The notes: a model not told the origin generated them from the letters alone. A DNA stretch of 64,000 nucleotides from Nanosyncoccus sp963544575 (GCA_963544575.1 CAUUFZ010000002.1:1-64000); one strand, 5' to 3'; positions 1-9,529 are shown, counted from the stretch's first letter. Numbers and translations are program-made.

Positions 1-606
1 CTATAATGAAGATAACTACTTAAAAACAGCTTGTTCCGAATTGTTTAACTAAACCCAATATATAGTGAGGGGTCAAGATATTTTTTTGAAGCTGTTGGAA
101 TAATTTTGAAGTTAATTTGTCGGGATTTTGGAGCGTTTCAAGGGTGATTTATGGATATCTTAGAGTTAACTTTTAACCTGGTGCGGTAGAGATAGACTAG
201 GGGTCTGGTAGGGAGAGAGGTTTTCTAAAAAATGGAAGTCTTATAATGAAGCTAAATAATCACAATTAATAAAACGAAAGGACAAAAAGAAAACGAAATA
301 GACGCCAAAAGGCAAGGCTTGGATGGAGGAAGAAAGAATTATATTAAACTCCCATACTATAATTAGAACTATCTCTCAACACATATGACCAAAAAAGTAT
401 CCTAGATTTTTATAATCATAATTTCAAATATACTATTCTTCCTCCATTTAAGTTTTGATAAGGGCGCCGTGGTGGGCGCAGAAAATATCACCTAGAAATT
501 AAAGGAATTAAATTTAGCTTGATGAGATGTTGAATCAGGCCTGGCAGGTTGAATCAGGCCAGGCGGGTCGAATTAGGGCTAAGCGAAGTAGGTTAGGCTT
601 AGTGAA
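1..606. other. Non-coding region downstream of priA, with possible folded RNA
   Basis: No convincing gene is seen. Two TATAATGAAG boxes occur at about 2 and 242. An 11-bp inverted repeat pairs 324-334 with 436-446, and an inner 6-bp arm pairs 340-345 with 427-432. This could be a transcribed folded RNA, but no clear terminator follows. The end of the region carries three 19-bp tandem units. Confidence 0.4.
530..586. repeat. Three 19-bp tandem repeats
   Basis: Units start at 530, 549 and 568 and share a core of TTGAATCAGG, degenerating to TCGAATTAGG in the third copy. They lie just past the 3' end of priA, resembling other gene-end tandem repeats in this window. Confidence 0.7.
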
Positions 607-2601
607 TTAGATGAGGCTTGGTGGGTCGATAGCGAAGCGAATCTCTGGATATTGGTTAAGCGACTCGATGAGGTGAGTGAGCGAGTCACGTTTTTTGGCT
701 TTGACGATGATTTGCCAAGAATAGCCACTGGGGGTGTATTCATGAAAGGAGGGCGTAGGAGCGGAAAGATAAACGTCGGGGAATTTTTTGAGCGCACGAT
801 GGAGCTCCATGATCTTTTTAATGGTGAGATCTTCGGTCTTTTTAACGATAGAGATACGAAGTAGATAGAAAAATGGAGGTAAATGAGAAAGTTGACGTTT
901 TTTGAGGAGGTAATCGGCAAACTTGGCGTAATCAAGAGATTTAGCGGCAAGAATGACTGGATGCTCGGGTTGGAAAGTTTGGAGGAAAACGTGATTAATA
1001 TCGGTGTGACCGCGTCCGACGCGACCGATAACCTGGGTGATGAGCTGGAAAGTACGTTCTTCGGCGGCATAATCCGGCAGATTGAGATTGGCGTCAGCTT
1101 GGATGATACCGACGGTGTTTAATAATGGGAGATCGAGACCTTTGGCGATGGTTTGAGTACCAATAATAATATCAATATCACCGTTTTTGACGGCTTCAAA
1201 ATTTTGGGTGAGCGAATCGGCGGTAGCATTATCGGCATCAAAGCGAGCAATGCGAGCAGATTTAAAGATTTTTTTGAGTTCTGATTCGAGAAGCTTGGTA
1301 CCGAAACCTTTATGGATAAGGGAACCGTGATGGCAAACCGGACAGGTGGAAGGGACTGGTTCATGGTGGCCACAAGTGTGGCAAATCAGCTGATAGGAGT
1401 CGCTATGAAGGGTGAGCGGAAGAAGACAATTGGGACAGAGGACCTGGTAGCCGCAGTGTTCACAGATTGTGAGCGGGGCAGAGCCACGACGATTATGAAA
1501 AAACAGGGTTTGTTTGTGTTGTTTGAGATTATTTTTGATGTCTTGGAGTAGAGCGTCGGAAAAATAGCGGTTACGTGTGAAAAAGGCGCGATCTTTAAGG
1601 TCGATGAGGCTAATTTTAGTTTGGCTAGTGATAGATTTAGCCTTTTCAGAGAGGGCGACGTAGGCGTGATTCTTTTGTGCTAGGAAATAATCCTCAATGC
1701 GTGGAGTGGCAGTACCGAGAAGACAATCAATTTTGAGGGTTTGAGCCATAAAACTAGCAAGACGAAGTGCGTGGTAACGTGGTGAGGTATCTTGATAGAA
1801 GCTAGGTTCATGGGCTTCATCGATAATAATAAGCCCAAGGTTTTTTAGGGGTGAAAAAAGAGCGGAGCGTGGGCCAATTACGACAAAAGGCGTGGACTGA
1901 TCGGCTTCGTGGATACGTTGCCAGATAAGGTGACGTTCGGCTTCGGTGAGCTTGGAATGAAGAGAAATTACTTGAGTGCTAAAATGTTCTTGAAAACGAC
2001 CGACTAGCTGTGGAGTGAGGGAGATTTCGGGGACAAGCAGAATGACGGATTGGTTGGAATCGAAAATTTGCTGGGCGAGCTTGAGATAGATATTGGTTTT
2101 ACCGGAACCCGTAATGCCGTGAAGTAGTTTGGTGTGAGTTTTGATAGCTTGGAGTTCGGTGAGGGCTTGTTTTTGAGCGGAGTTAAGGGGAATTTGTTTG
2201 CTGGTGGTGGCAGTAGGCGTGGTATTTGTGGTGGTGGCGGTAGTGGCAGTGGTAATGGAAGATTTTTTGCGACGATTTTTTTCGATGCCGAGAGGGAGAA
2301 AAAGGTTGGCGGTTTTGGCGACTGGATTTAGATAGTAGGAGGAGAGCCAGGCGAGACTTTTTAGGAGATGATTAGGTAGGGGGATTGGGTGAACAATTTT
2401 ATTAATCGATTTAATAATGAAATTTTGGTCGGTAGGAGCGGTGGTTTTTCGATAAATAATGCCAAGGGCGGTTTTCTTGCCGAGGGGGATAGAAACAATG
2501 GTACCTGGGGCAAGATTTTGGTCAAAAGAATAGGTGAGGAGGCCATCAGAAAAGAGGGGAGATTTTTTGAAAGTGGTGGTGGGAATTACCTCATAGTACA
2601 T
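607..2601 (-). CDS. priA: Primosomal protein N' (PriA helicase)
   Basis: Superfamily 2 DNA helicase that reloads the replisome at stalled forks. The 664-residue protein shows a Walker A GITGSGKT at about 162-169, a DEAH box at about 261-264, and an inserted zinc-binding block of paired cysteines (CEHC, CPNC, CHTC, CPVC) at about 370-420. A threonine-rich linker (residues about 114-134) separates the N-terminal DNA-binding part from the helicase. I start at the ATG at 2599-2601 because a TAAAAT box lies 7 nt upstream. A longer frame reaching 2709 would overlap the divergent regulator and adds no conserved sequence. The gene is divergent from the winged-helix gene at 2651. Confidence 0.93.
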   Translation of the reverse strand: MYYEVIPTTTFKKSPLFSDGLLTYSFDQNLAPGTIVSIPLGKKTALGIIYRKTTAPTDQNFIIKSINKIVHPIPLPNHLLKSLAWLSSYYLNPVAKTANLFLPLGIEKNRRKKSSITTATTATTTNTTPTATTSKQIPLNSAQKQALTELQAIKTHTKLLHGITGSGKTNIYLKLAQQIFDSNQSVILLVPEISLTPQLVGRFQEHFSTQVISLHSKLTEAERHLIWQRIHEADQSTPFVVIGPRSALFSPLKNLGLIIIDEAHEPSFYQDTSPRYHALRLASFMAQTLKIDCLLGTATPRIEDYFLAQKNHAYVALSEKAKSITSQTKISLIDLKDRAFFTRNRYFSDALLQDIKNNLKQHKQTLFFHNRRGSAPLTICEHCGYQVLCPNCLLPLTLHSDSYQLICHTCGHHEPVPSTCPVCHHGSLIHKGFGTKLLESELKKIFKSARIARFDADNATADSLTQNFEAVKNGDIDIIIGTQTIAKGLDLPLLNTVGIIQADANLNLPDYAAEERTFQLITQVIGRVGRGHTDINHVFLQTFQPEHPVILAAKSLDYAKFADYLLKKRQLSHLPPFFYLLRISIVKKTEDLTIKKIMELHRALKKFPDVYLSAPTPSFHEYTPSGYSWQIIVKAKKRDSLTHLIESLNQYPEIRFAIDPPSLI

Positions 2602-2650
2602 CAAGTATATTTTAGCATTTATGATATACTTTAAGAAAGGAAAGAGGTAA

Positions 2651-2950
2651 ATGTTAGATGTTTTTATCACATCTCGGGTTCGCCGGAAGATTTTGGTAGT
2701 TTTTGCCAAATATCCGGACTTTAAGGTTCACGTTAGGGGACTGGCGAAATTGATTCACGAGGATGCGGGTAATATTCAAAGGGAACTAAAGAGGCTGGAA
2801 AAGGCGAATTTTTTGGTGACTTCGAAAAAGGGTAACACGACTATTTATCAGACAAATAAACAATATCCAATCTTGAAAGAATTGCAGACGATTGTAATTA
2901 AGAGTCAGCAAATGTCACCAAATCAAAAAGTAACGAAGACAATTCAATAA
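2651..2950 (+). CDS. Small winged-helix transcriptional regulator
   Basis: A 99-residue protein predicted to be almost entirely a winged helix-turn-helix: a helical N-terminus, a recognition region around HEDAGNIQRELKRLEKANFL and a basic wing. It resembles ArsR/MarR-like HTH proteins that accompany nucleotidyltransferases, but no ligand or metal site is visible. It is divergent from priA and ends 10 nt before recJ, so it is probably co-transcribed with recJ. A Shine-Dalgarno-like AAAGAGG precedes the ATG. Its target is unknown; autoregulation of the divergent promoter is a guess. Confidence 0.7.
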   Translation: MLDVFITSRVRRKILVVFAKYPDFKVHVRGLAKLIHEDAGNIQRELKRLEKANFLVTSKKGNTTIYQTNKQYPILKELQTIVIKSQQMSPNQKVTKTIQ

Positions 2951-2960
2951 TTTTTGAAGT

Positions 2961-4583
2961 ATGTCGAAGATTTTTGAGGAAATTTTGGCTAAAAGGGGCG
3001 TAACGGAAGAATTTTTGCGGCCAAAATATAGCCTGGAACATGCAAAGAAGCTGCCAGATATTGAGGTGGCGGTGGCGCGAATTAAAGCGGCAATAAACCA
3101 GGGCGAGACGGTGCTAGTTTATGGTGACTACGACGTGGATGGAGTGACGGCAAGTACGATTATGTGTGAGGCGCTGAAACTAGCGGGGGTGAAGCGGGTG
3201 GAAGTGATGCTACCGGATCGTTTTATTGACGGTTATGGTATGAGTGAAAGATGCCTGGAAAGGGCCGTGGAATTGGGGGTGGGTTTGGTAGTGACGGTGG
3301 ATTGCGGCAGTAATAACGCGGAAGTGATCAAAAAATTAGCTGAACACAAAATTGATACAATAGTGACCGACCATCATGAATTAATGAATGGTGTGCCAGA
3401 GCGAGCGTTTGCCGTGGTAAATCCGAAGCGATATGGAGAGGAAGAAGCCGATTTAGAGAAGAGAGAGCTCCGGGAAATTTGTGGGGCGGGAGTGGCTTTT
3501 ATGGTGATGCAAGCCCTAGTGCTCGAGGGATTAATTCAGCAGAATCAAGAGAAATGGTTTCTTGATCTAGTTTTGATTGGAACGATTTGTGATTCGATGG
3601 TGATGAATCAGATTAATCGGGAACTGGCATATTTTGGTTTGATTATCTTACAGAAGACTAAGCGTGTGGGACTTTTAGAATTGATGCGCGTGGCGGGTGT
3701 ACAAAAAATTGATTCAGAGGCAATTGGCTTCCAAATTGGACCACGATTAAATGCCGGTGGACGCATGGAGTCAGCGGAGATTTCATTGAAGCTTTTGATG
3801 TCGAAGGAACGAGCGGAGGCGGCGATGTTGGCGGAGGAGCTTAATCGATTGAACGGGGAGAGGCGCACGGCACAGCGAGCGGCATTGGAAGAAATTTTAG
3901 TCGATAGCGAGCCAGTGATTGTGGTGGCTGGCGATTGGCACGAAGGAGTGCTAGGAATTATTGCGGGGAGATTAGTAGAAAAATACCGTAGACCGGCCTT
4001 TGTTTTGGGAGAAACGGAAGGGATTTATAAGGGTTCGGGACGGTCATTTGGTGATTTTAATTTGGCGGAAGCGATTAAGGCGGTAAATGAGACCTTAATT
4101 GGTGGGGGTGGTCACGCGGCGGCTTGTGGGGTGAAGCTGAAAAAAGAAGATTTGATGCGCTTCAAAGAGGCGGTGAATCAATATTATCGAAGTCTAAACC
4201 TAACTGAACAAGAAAAATATCTGGAGGTAACGGAAGATATTAAAGTAGATAATTTGGCGGAACTGGATGTGGATTTATATGAAGAGATGTCAGTACTTCG
4301 GCCATTTGGGCAAGGAAACACGGAGCCAATTTTTGAGCTTTTGAATACAAAAATTAAGTTCGTAGAGACGCTCGGTGCAGAGAAAAAACATCTGAAATTT
4401 ACCCTGGAAAAGGACGGAAATTTGTTCAAGGCTTTGGTGTTTAATGCGCGGGAAGAGTGGTTTAATTTGGATAAGGATGCCAGTTATAATGTGTATATAA
4501 ATTTAGTACTCAATGAGTGGCGCGGACGAAAAACCGTGGAAAGTCGGTTACTACAAATTAAAAAGAGCGATCCCAGTGATTAG
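2961..4583 (+). CDS. recJ: Single-stranded-DNA-specific exonuclease RecJ
   Basis: 5'-3' single-strand exonuclease of recombination and mismatch repair, DHH family. Motif I GDYDVDG lies at residues 55-61, the DHH triad at 137-139, and the DHHA1 glycine-rich GGGGHAAACG at about 381-390. The C-terminal OB-like part contains RPFGQGNTEP. At 540 residues it is close to the normal length. It follows the winged-helix gene after 10 nt. No strong Shine-Dalgarno sequence is seen, which fits translational coupling. Confidence 0.95.
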   Translation: MSKIFEEILAKRGVTEEFLRPKYSLEHAKKLPDIEVAVARIKAAINQGETVLVYGDYDVDGVTASTIMCEALKLAGVKRVEVMLPDRFIDGYGMSERCLERAVELGVGLVVTVDCGSNNAEVIKKLAEHKIDTIVTDHHELMNGVPERAFAVVNPKRYGEEEADLEKRELREICGAGVAFMVMQALVLEGLIQQNQEKWFLDLVLIGTICDSMVMNQINRELAYFGLIILQKTKRVGLLELMRVAGVQKIDSEAIGFQIGPRLNAGGRMESAEISLKLLMSKERAEAAMLAEELNRLNGERRTAQRAALEEILVDSEPVIVVAGDWHEGVLGIIAGRLVEKYRRPAFVLGETEGIYKGSGRSFGDFNLAEAIKAVNETLIGGGGHAAACGVKLKKEDLMRFKEAVNQYYRSLNLTEQEKYLEVTEDIKVDNLAELDVDLYEEMSVLRPFGQGNTEPIFELLNTKIKFVETLGAEKKHLKFTLEKDGNLFKALVFNAREEWFNLDKDASYNVYINLVLNEWRGRKTVESRLLQIKKSDPSD

Positions 4584-4623
4584 ATATTGAAAAATCTGCG
4601 GCTCTCTGGTATAATCCTGCTAT

Positions 4624-4842
4624 ATGTCAATAAAAGTAACTAGAAAAGACCAGGGTGAGGCTAACGAGAATATTATTCGTCGTTTTAATCGTAAGGTTTT
4701 ACAGAGTGGAATTATGCCACTAGCAAAATCACAATTACGTTTCTCTAAGCCTATTTCCAAGAGAGAGCGTCGTCGTAAGGCAATTTTGCGTGAAATCCGC
4801 AAAGCAGAAAAAACCGAACGAATTAAACTTGGCTTAAAATAA
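4624..4842 (+). CDS. rpsU: 30S ribosomal protein bS21
   Basis: A 72-residue, very basic protein with the bS21 pattern: an N-terminal beta segment, then RRFNRKV, a helical middle and the KRERRRKA stretch. It binds the 30S platform near the anti-Shine-Dalgarno region of 16S rRNA. A perfect TATAAT at 4610-4615 ends 8 nt before the ATG, so the mRNA should be essentially leaderless. An intrinsic terminator follows directly, so this is a single-gene unit. Confidence 0.93.
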   Translation: MSIKVTRKDQGEANENIIRRFNRKVLQSGIMPLAKSQLRFSKPISKRERRRKAILREIRKAEKTERIKLGLK

Positions 4843-4847
4843 CTAAA

Positions 4848-4872
4848 AACCCTCGCAGATGAGGGTTTTTTG
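4848..4872 (+). terminator. Intrinsic terminator of rpsU
   Basis: AACCCTC and GAGGGTT arms around a short loop, followed by a T tract. Confidence 0.85.
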
Positions 4873-4899
4873 ATGCTGGTTGGTGCTATACTTAAAATG

Positions 4900-5436
4900 A
4901 TGAATATAATTTTTTTAGGCGGGCCGGGAAGCGGCAAAAGTACTTTAGGTAAAAGATTAGCGGAAGAGCTAGGCTGGGAATGGATTTCCGGTGGAGCGAT
5001 TCTCAGGGAAAGTAAAGAGCCGTGGGTGCAAGAAAAATTAGCGACGGCACAGTTATTTGATGACCAGATGGTGTCAAATTTGATTTTTTCAAGATTAGAA
5101 ACGGCAGAGAATGCAATTATTGACGGATATCCGAGGACGGCAAATCAGGTAGATATTTTGATGTCGAGGGGAATTAAAATTGATTACATGATAGAGGTGG
5201 ATGTGCCAAAAACCGAGGTGGAAAAACGTATCGCTTTAAGGGGCCGGGAGCAGGATTCGCCGGAAATTTTCGAAGAACGCTGGAAAATCTACCAAGATAA
5301 CAGGGGAAAAATTATCGCACCACTACTCGGAAGCGGGGTAGGGTTTTTGGTGCTTGATGGAGTGGGAACGCCGGAAGAAGTCTACGAGAGGGCACTCTCG
5401 ATGATGAAAAACGAAGTTATAAGGTCGGAATCGTAA
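4900..5436 (+). CDS. Adenylate-kinase-like nucleoside monophosphate kinase, copy 1
   Basis: P-loop kinase starting MNIIFLGGPGSGKST, with the AMP-binding-like DGYPRT motif and a lid-region arginine GRE. About 178 residues, close to short adenylate kinases without a zinc lid. The start at 4900 is chosen because the conserved first beta strand begins there and a TATACT box ends 7 nt upstream. It probably makes ADP from AMP and ATP. A paralogue follows 80 nt downstream, so one copy may have shifted specificity. I cannot tell which is the canonical Adk. Confidence 0.8.
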   Translation: MNIIFLGGPGSGKSTLGKRLAEELGWEWISGGAILRESKEPWVQEKLATAQLFDDQMVSNLIFSRLETAENAIIDGYPRTANQVDILMSRGIKIDYMIEVDVPKTEVEKRIALRGREQDSPEIFEERWKIYQDNRGKIIAPLLGSGVGFLVLDGVGTPEEVYERALSMMKNEVIRSES

Positions 5437-5516
5437 TTTTAATATTGAAAAGTAAAATGATAGAGATGGCTCTGTAATTTTTGTAAAAAGAAGTAATAAA
5501 GAAAGGCGTGTAGAAA

Positions 5517-6080
5517 ATGATCATGATTTACGGTCCGGCGGGGGCAGGAAAATCGACGCAGGGAAGAATGTTGGCGGCGGAACTGGGGCGAACTTGGCTT
5601 TCAGCGGGGCAATTGATTCGTGATTCGAAGCGGTTTGAGGAATATACTCAGACGGGGGCGATGATTCCAGAAGAACTTTTGGTGGCGCTTTTGACAGAGA
5701 ATATGTACGAGGAGCTTAACTCTGGGAAAAATGTGGTATTCGATGGTCAGCCGGGAAGTGTCGAACAGGTAGATATGTTGGATGAGACGGGAATTTTTCA
5801 GGAAGTTGAATTCGTGGTAGATATTCGAGTGGATGAAGAAGAACTTTACCGTAGATTGAGTTTAAGAGGTCGAGAAGACGATAATTTGGCAGTTTGGCAG
5901 CGCAAAATTAATTATTACCGAGAAAAAAGTGTACCGTTTTTGGCAGAAATGAAGAAAAAAGGCCTAAAAGTTTACGAAGTGGACGGAAATGGCGACGAGG
6001 AAACGGTCAATCAGAGGATTTTGGCGCTAGTTGAGACGGAAAAATGTCAGAACTATTGGTGTAGGTTAAAAATAAAATAG
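5517..6080 (+). CDS. Adenylate-kinase-like nucleoside monophosphate kinase, copy 2
   Basis: 187 residues, P-loop MIYGPAGAGKSTQG, the DGQPGS motif where Adk usually has DG(Y/F)PR, and RGRED in the lid. It is clearly paralogous to the gene upstream. The DGYPRT-to-DGQPGS change removes the arginine that normally contacts the substrate phosphate, so substrate or activity may differ. A GAAAGG Shine-Dalgarno-like stretch precedes the ATG at 5517, consistent with translation from a longer transcript. Confidence 0.75.
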   Translation: MIMIYGPAGAGKSTQGRMLAAELGRTWLSAGQLIRDSKRFEEYTQTGAMIPEELLVALLTENMYEELNSGKNVVFDGQPGSVEQVDMLDETGIFQEVEFVVDIRVDEEELYRRLSLRGREDDNLAVWQRKINYYREKSVPFLAEMKKKGLKVYEVDGNGDEETVNQRILALVETEKCQNYWCRLKIK

Positions 6081-6142
6081 AAGTTTGGCGTTAGTTGACA
6101 GAAATATTAACAGGGGTATAAAAGAGTAGTATAATATCAATC

Positions 6143-6901
6143 ATGGATAAAGCAAAAATTGAAGCAATGCGCGAAGGTGGCAAGATTTTGGGGGAGATTT
6201 TGCAAGACTTGCGCGAGTATGTCGCAGTGGGAATGACCAAGCGCGAACTGGATGCCTGGGTAAGGAAACAGATTGTGTCACGAGGGGCGACAGTTTCTTA
6301 TGATGAATTAAAAGAAAAATTTCCGGGTTCGATCTGTATTTCGGTGAACGATGAATTGGTGCATGGTGCGCCAAATAGTGATTACGCGCTGGAAGACGGT
6401 GATAAGGTTTCTTTCGACCTAGTGATTGGCTTTAAGGGTTATCATACCGATGCCGCATTTACGACAGTGGTCGGTAAGGCAAATCCAGCCGTGAAGCAGA
6501 TGATTAAAACTACGGAAAAGGCGCTTTGGGCGGGAATCGAGACGGTGGCGCCAGGGGTACATCTGGGTGATATCGGCTATGCGGTAGAAAAAGTGTTACG
6601 CGCGGGGCATCTCGGGGTGATTGAAAATTATGTCGGTCACTTTATCGGTAAATCGATGCATATGGAGCCAGAAGTGCCAAATTACGGTAAACGTGGGCGC
6701 GGATATGTTTTGAAGCCAGGAGATACACTTTGTATTGAACCAATGTCGTCTCTGGGTAAGCCGTATAATCATGTAGATCCAGAGAGTGGTTGGAATGTGG
6801 TGCTTTCGGATGGTTCGATTGGTTGTCACTGTGAACATACGATTCTGGTGACCGAAGATGGTCACGAAGTTTTGACTTTGCCGAACTGTCCAAAAGAATA
6901 G
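6143..6901 (+). CDS. map: Methionine aminopeptidase type I
   Basis: Removes the initiator methionine from nascent proteins. The 252-residue pita-bread fold shows the metal ligands in context: HTDAAFT, GHFIGKSMHMEPEVPNY, CIEPM and CEHT. No N-terminal SH3-like extension is present, so it is the minimal type Ia form. A perfect TATAAT (6130-6135) sits 7 nt from the ATG, so it is leaderless. It lies downstream of the two kinases but has its own promoter. Confidence 0.95.
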   Translation: MDKAKIEAMREGGKILGEILQDLREYVAVGMTKRELDAWVRKQIVSRGATVSYDELKEKFPGSICISVNDELVHGAPNSDYALEDGDKVSFDLVIGFKGYHTDAAFTTVVGKANPAVKQMIKTTEKALWAGIETVAPGVHLGDIGYAVEKVLRAGHLGVIENYVGHFIGKSMHMEPEVPNYGKRGRGYVLKPGDTLCIEPMSSLGKPYNHVDPESGWNVVLSDGSIGCHCEHTILVTEDGHEVLTLPNCPKE

Positions 6902-6908
6902 TCTTAAA

Positions 6909-7000
6909 AAATCTGGCGCGGGTCGTCAGTAGATTCGGGAAATCTGGTGCAAATGTCAGTAGATTTAGAAAAATCTGGCGCAGGTCGTCAGATTTTTTGT
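6909..7000 (+). repeat. Three 31-bp tandem units, the last forming a terminator
   Basis: Copies start at 6909, 6940 and 6971, each opening with AAATCTGG. Only the third is followed by the complementary CAGATTTTTT, so 6969-7000 reads as the working intrinsic terminator of map. The two upstream copies look like duplicated 5' arms. Confidence 0.8.
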
Positions 7001-7037
7001 TATAGACTGGAAAATGTTTATGTTATAATAAAAACAT

Positions 7038-8246
7038 ATGAACGAGCAAACACCAAAGTTTAGTTTTGGCATCGATATGGGGACGCAAAATATTCGCGAA
7101 GTAGTCCTCAGTGAGATGAATGGTCAGATTACCGTAGTGGGTAAGATTGAGTCACCGCAAAACGGGGGGATGAGTAAGGGTGTGGTGACGAATTTGCGCA
7201 ATGCGGTGCACGCGCTCGAGACGGCTTCGCTAGAAATCGATCGTATGATCGGGATGAATTTGGTGGATGCCTATCTTTCAATTAACGGTTCAAATGTCGG
7301 TACGGCGCCGACTCAGGGTGGTATTTCGATTACGGGTTCGGAAATCACCGAGGCAGATGTGGCGCGCTTAAAAGAATTTGCAGTATCAGGAATTGTACCA
7401 GATAACCGTGAGTTACTCGATGTAATTCCAGTGGAATATGCGATTGCGGGTCAGGGTGGAATTAGGAATCCAATCGGCATGCGCGGGGTGAAATTAGAAA
7501 TGCAGGCAAATGTGGTTTCGGCACTTTTGCCAGTTTGTATGAACTTGAAAGAGGTGGCCGGAGCCTTAAATATTAACGCTTTGAAATTAGTGCCAACGGC
7601 AGTAGCGGCGGGACGCGCAGTACTGCTTGAAAGCCAGAAGGAAAATGGTGTGGCCGTAGTAGAAATGGGGGCGGCGACGACTTCGGTGGCGATTTTCATG
7701 GAAGGTTTCTTGCAATATTTCGGGGTGATTAATGTGGGGGCGAATCATATCACGAATGATATCGCGATTAGTTTAGCGGTGAGTACAGAGGTGGCCGAAG
7801 AAATTAAGATGAAATACGTGACGGCGGAATTGATTGATAATGATAAGCCAATGACGATGCGCTTTGGTGACGAATCAATTAGCTTTACGAAAACCATGGT
7901 GAATCAGATTGTAGAAGACCGCTTGATTGATATTTTTGAGCATGTGAAGAAAGAAATTGCGATTGCGGGTTATGAAAAGAAATTGCCAGAAGGCGTAGTC
8001 TTGACCGGTGGGGGCGCGGAGATGCGTGGAATTGAACGTTTCGCGAGGGAACACATGGAAGTGGCAACACGAATTGGTTTGCCGCTAATGGATGTGACTC
8101 ATATCGATAATGAAACTAAGAAGCCTCGTTTTGCGGTGGCGATTGGTTTAGCTTTGATGATGAATGACGATATGCGCGAGCAAGAAACGCGCGTGGAAGA
8201 AAAGCCGGTGGGCTTCCTCAGTAAATTATTTGGCGGCGGAAGATAA
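7038..8246 (+). CDS. ftsA: Cell division protein FtsA
   Basis: Actin-like ATPase that tethers FtsZ to the membrane. 402 residues; phosphate-1 motif FGIDMGTQNIREVVL near the N-terminus, phosphate-2 VVEMGAATTSVAIF in the middle, adenosine motif LTGGGAEMRGI, and a C-terminal amphipathic tail (VGFLSKLFGGG) that fits the membrane-targeting helix. TATAAT at 7024-7029 is 8 nt from the ATG (leaderless). It is directly followed by ftsZ, the usual order, but no ftsQ lies upstream; the wall-synthesis part of the dcw cluster is about 16 kb away. Confidence 0.95.
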   Translation: MNEQTPKFSFGIDMGTQNIREVVLSEMNGQITVVGKIESPQNGGMSKGVVTNLRNAVHALETASLEIDRMIGMNLVDAYLSINGSNVGTAPTQGGISITGSEITEADVARLKEFAVSGIVPDNRELLDVIPVEYAIAGQGGIRNPIGMRGVKLEMQANVVSALLPVCMNLKEVAGALNINALKLVPTAVAAGRAVLLESQKENGVAVVEMGAATTSVAIFMEGFLQYFGVINVGANHITNDIAISLAVSTEVAEEIKMKYVTAELIDNDKPMTMRFGDESISFTKTMVNQIVEDRLIDIFEHVKKEIAIAGYEKKLPEGVVLTGGGAEMRGIERFAREHMEVATRIGLPLMDVTHIDNETKKPRFAVAIGLALMMNDDMREQETRVEEKPVGFLSKLFGGGR

Positions 8247-8314
8247 AAATCTCTTATTCTGGCTAGAAATGTGTTAATATAGAAGTAATCTATAGTTAAA
8301 AGTGAGGAATAAAG

Positions 8315-9529
8315 ATGCCAGAAATAAAACCAACAGAGGTGGAAAGCAAAGCGACGATTAAAGTAATCGGTGTCGGTGGAGCTGGCGGTTCTGCGGTAAA
8401 TCGCATGAAGGAAGTTGGACTTTCCGGTGTTGAGTTTATTGCGGTCAATACCGATGCCCAGGCTCTACATCACTCTAATGCAGATGTGAAAGTTCACATT
8501 GGCCAAGGCCTTGGTGCTGGTGGCGATCCAGAAAAAGGTCAAACCGCTGCGGAAGAAAGCCGTGATAATATCTGTGAAGCTATTAAAGATGCCGATATGG
8601 TCTTCATTACTCTGGGTGCTGGTGGTGGTACCGGTTCTGGTGCTGGTCCAGTAGTGGCTCAGGAAGCTAAGAAACAAGATATTTTGACCGTGGGCGTGGT
8701 GACGAAGCCATTTACTTTCGAAGGTGCACAACGTAAGAAGAATGCGGATTTTGCAATTGAAAAATTGGCCAAAGAAGTCGATGCTCTGATTACCATTCCT
8801 AACGATCGCTTATTACAAACGATTGACCCACGCACGCCATTGCTTGAAACTTTCAAGATTGCAGATGATGTTTTGCGTCAGGGTGTACAGGGTATCTCAG
8901 AATTAATTACTGAACATGCGCTGATTAACCTGGACTTTGCGGATGTGAAGGCTATTATGAAGAATGCGGGTTCAGCATTGATGGGTATCGGCCGTGCTTC
9001 CGGTGAAAACCGTGCGAAATTGGCAGCTCAACAAGCTATTGAATCCCCACTTATCGAAGTGAAAATTGACGGTGCTCGTGGCGTACTCTTCTCGGTAGCT
9101 GGTGGCTATGATATGTCAATGTCCGAAATCCAAGAAGCAGCCGAGGAAATCACTGGTGCAGTTTCTCCAGATGCTAATATTATCTTCGGTGCTTCAATTC
9201 GCCCAGAATTGCAAGATGAAATCGTAATTACCGTGGTAGCAACTGGTTTTGATTCGGATTATTACCGTCAAAAGCGTGCCGAGGAAGAAGAAGCTCGTCG
9301 TAATGCGGAAGTGATGGAACGCGTGGAAGCGATGAAAACACAAGCTAGCGAGCCAGTAGCAGCGCCAATTAGCAGTTTTGATCATTCTACTGCTTCAACC
9401 AATGAATTCCAAAATGATTTCACGGCTACCCCAAAAGAAAATATCTGGGAGCGCATCGGTAAAAAAGACGAAGAAGAAGATTTGGATGTACCACCTTCAC
9501 TTCGTGCAAGATTCCGCAATAAAAAATAA
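8315..9529 (+). CDS. ftsZ: Cell division protein FtsZ
   Basis: Tubulin-like GTPase forming the division ring. 404 residues; GVGGAGGSAVNRM at the N-terminus, tubulin signature GAGGGTGSGAGP at about 101-112, and an acidic linker leading to the C-terminal peptide DVPPSLRARF that binds FtsA. Unlike many neighbours it has a true leader with a GTGAGGAA Shine-Dalgarno-like stretch 6-9 nt before the ATG. Codon choice looks smoother than in adjacent genes, which fits high expression. Confidence 0.97.
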   Translation: MPEIKPTEVESKATIKVIGVGGAGGSAVNRMKEVGLSGVEFIAVNTDAQALHHSNADVKVHIGQGLGAGGDPEKGQTAAEESRDNICEAIKDADMVFITLGAGGGTGSGAGPVVAQEAKKQDILTVGVVTKPFTFEGAQRKKNADFAIEKLAKEVDALITIPNDRLLQTIDPRTPLLETFKIADDVLRQGVQGISELITEHALINLDFADVKAIMKNAGSALMGIGRASGENRAKLAAQQAIESPLIEVKIDGARGVLFSVAGGYDMSMSEIQEAAEEITGAVSPDANIIFGASIRPELQDEIVITVVATGFDSDYYRQKRAEEEEARRNAEVMERVEAMKTQASEPVAAPISSFDHSTASTNEFQNDFTATPKENIWERIGKKDEEEDLDVPPSLRARFRNKK

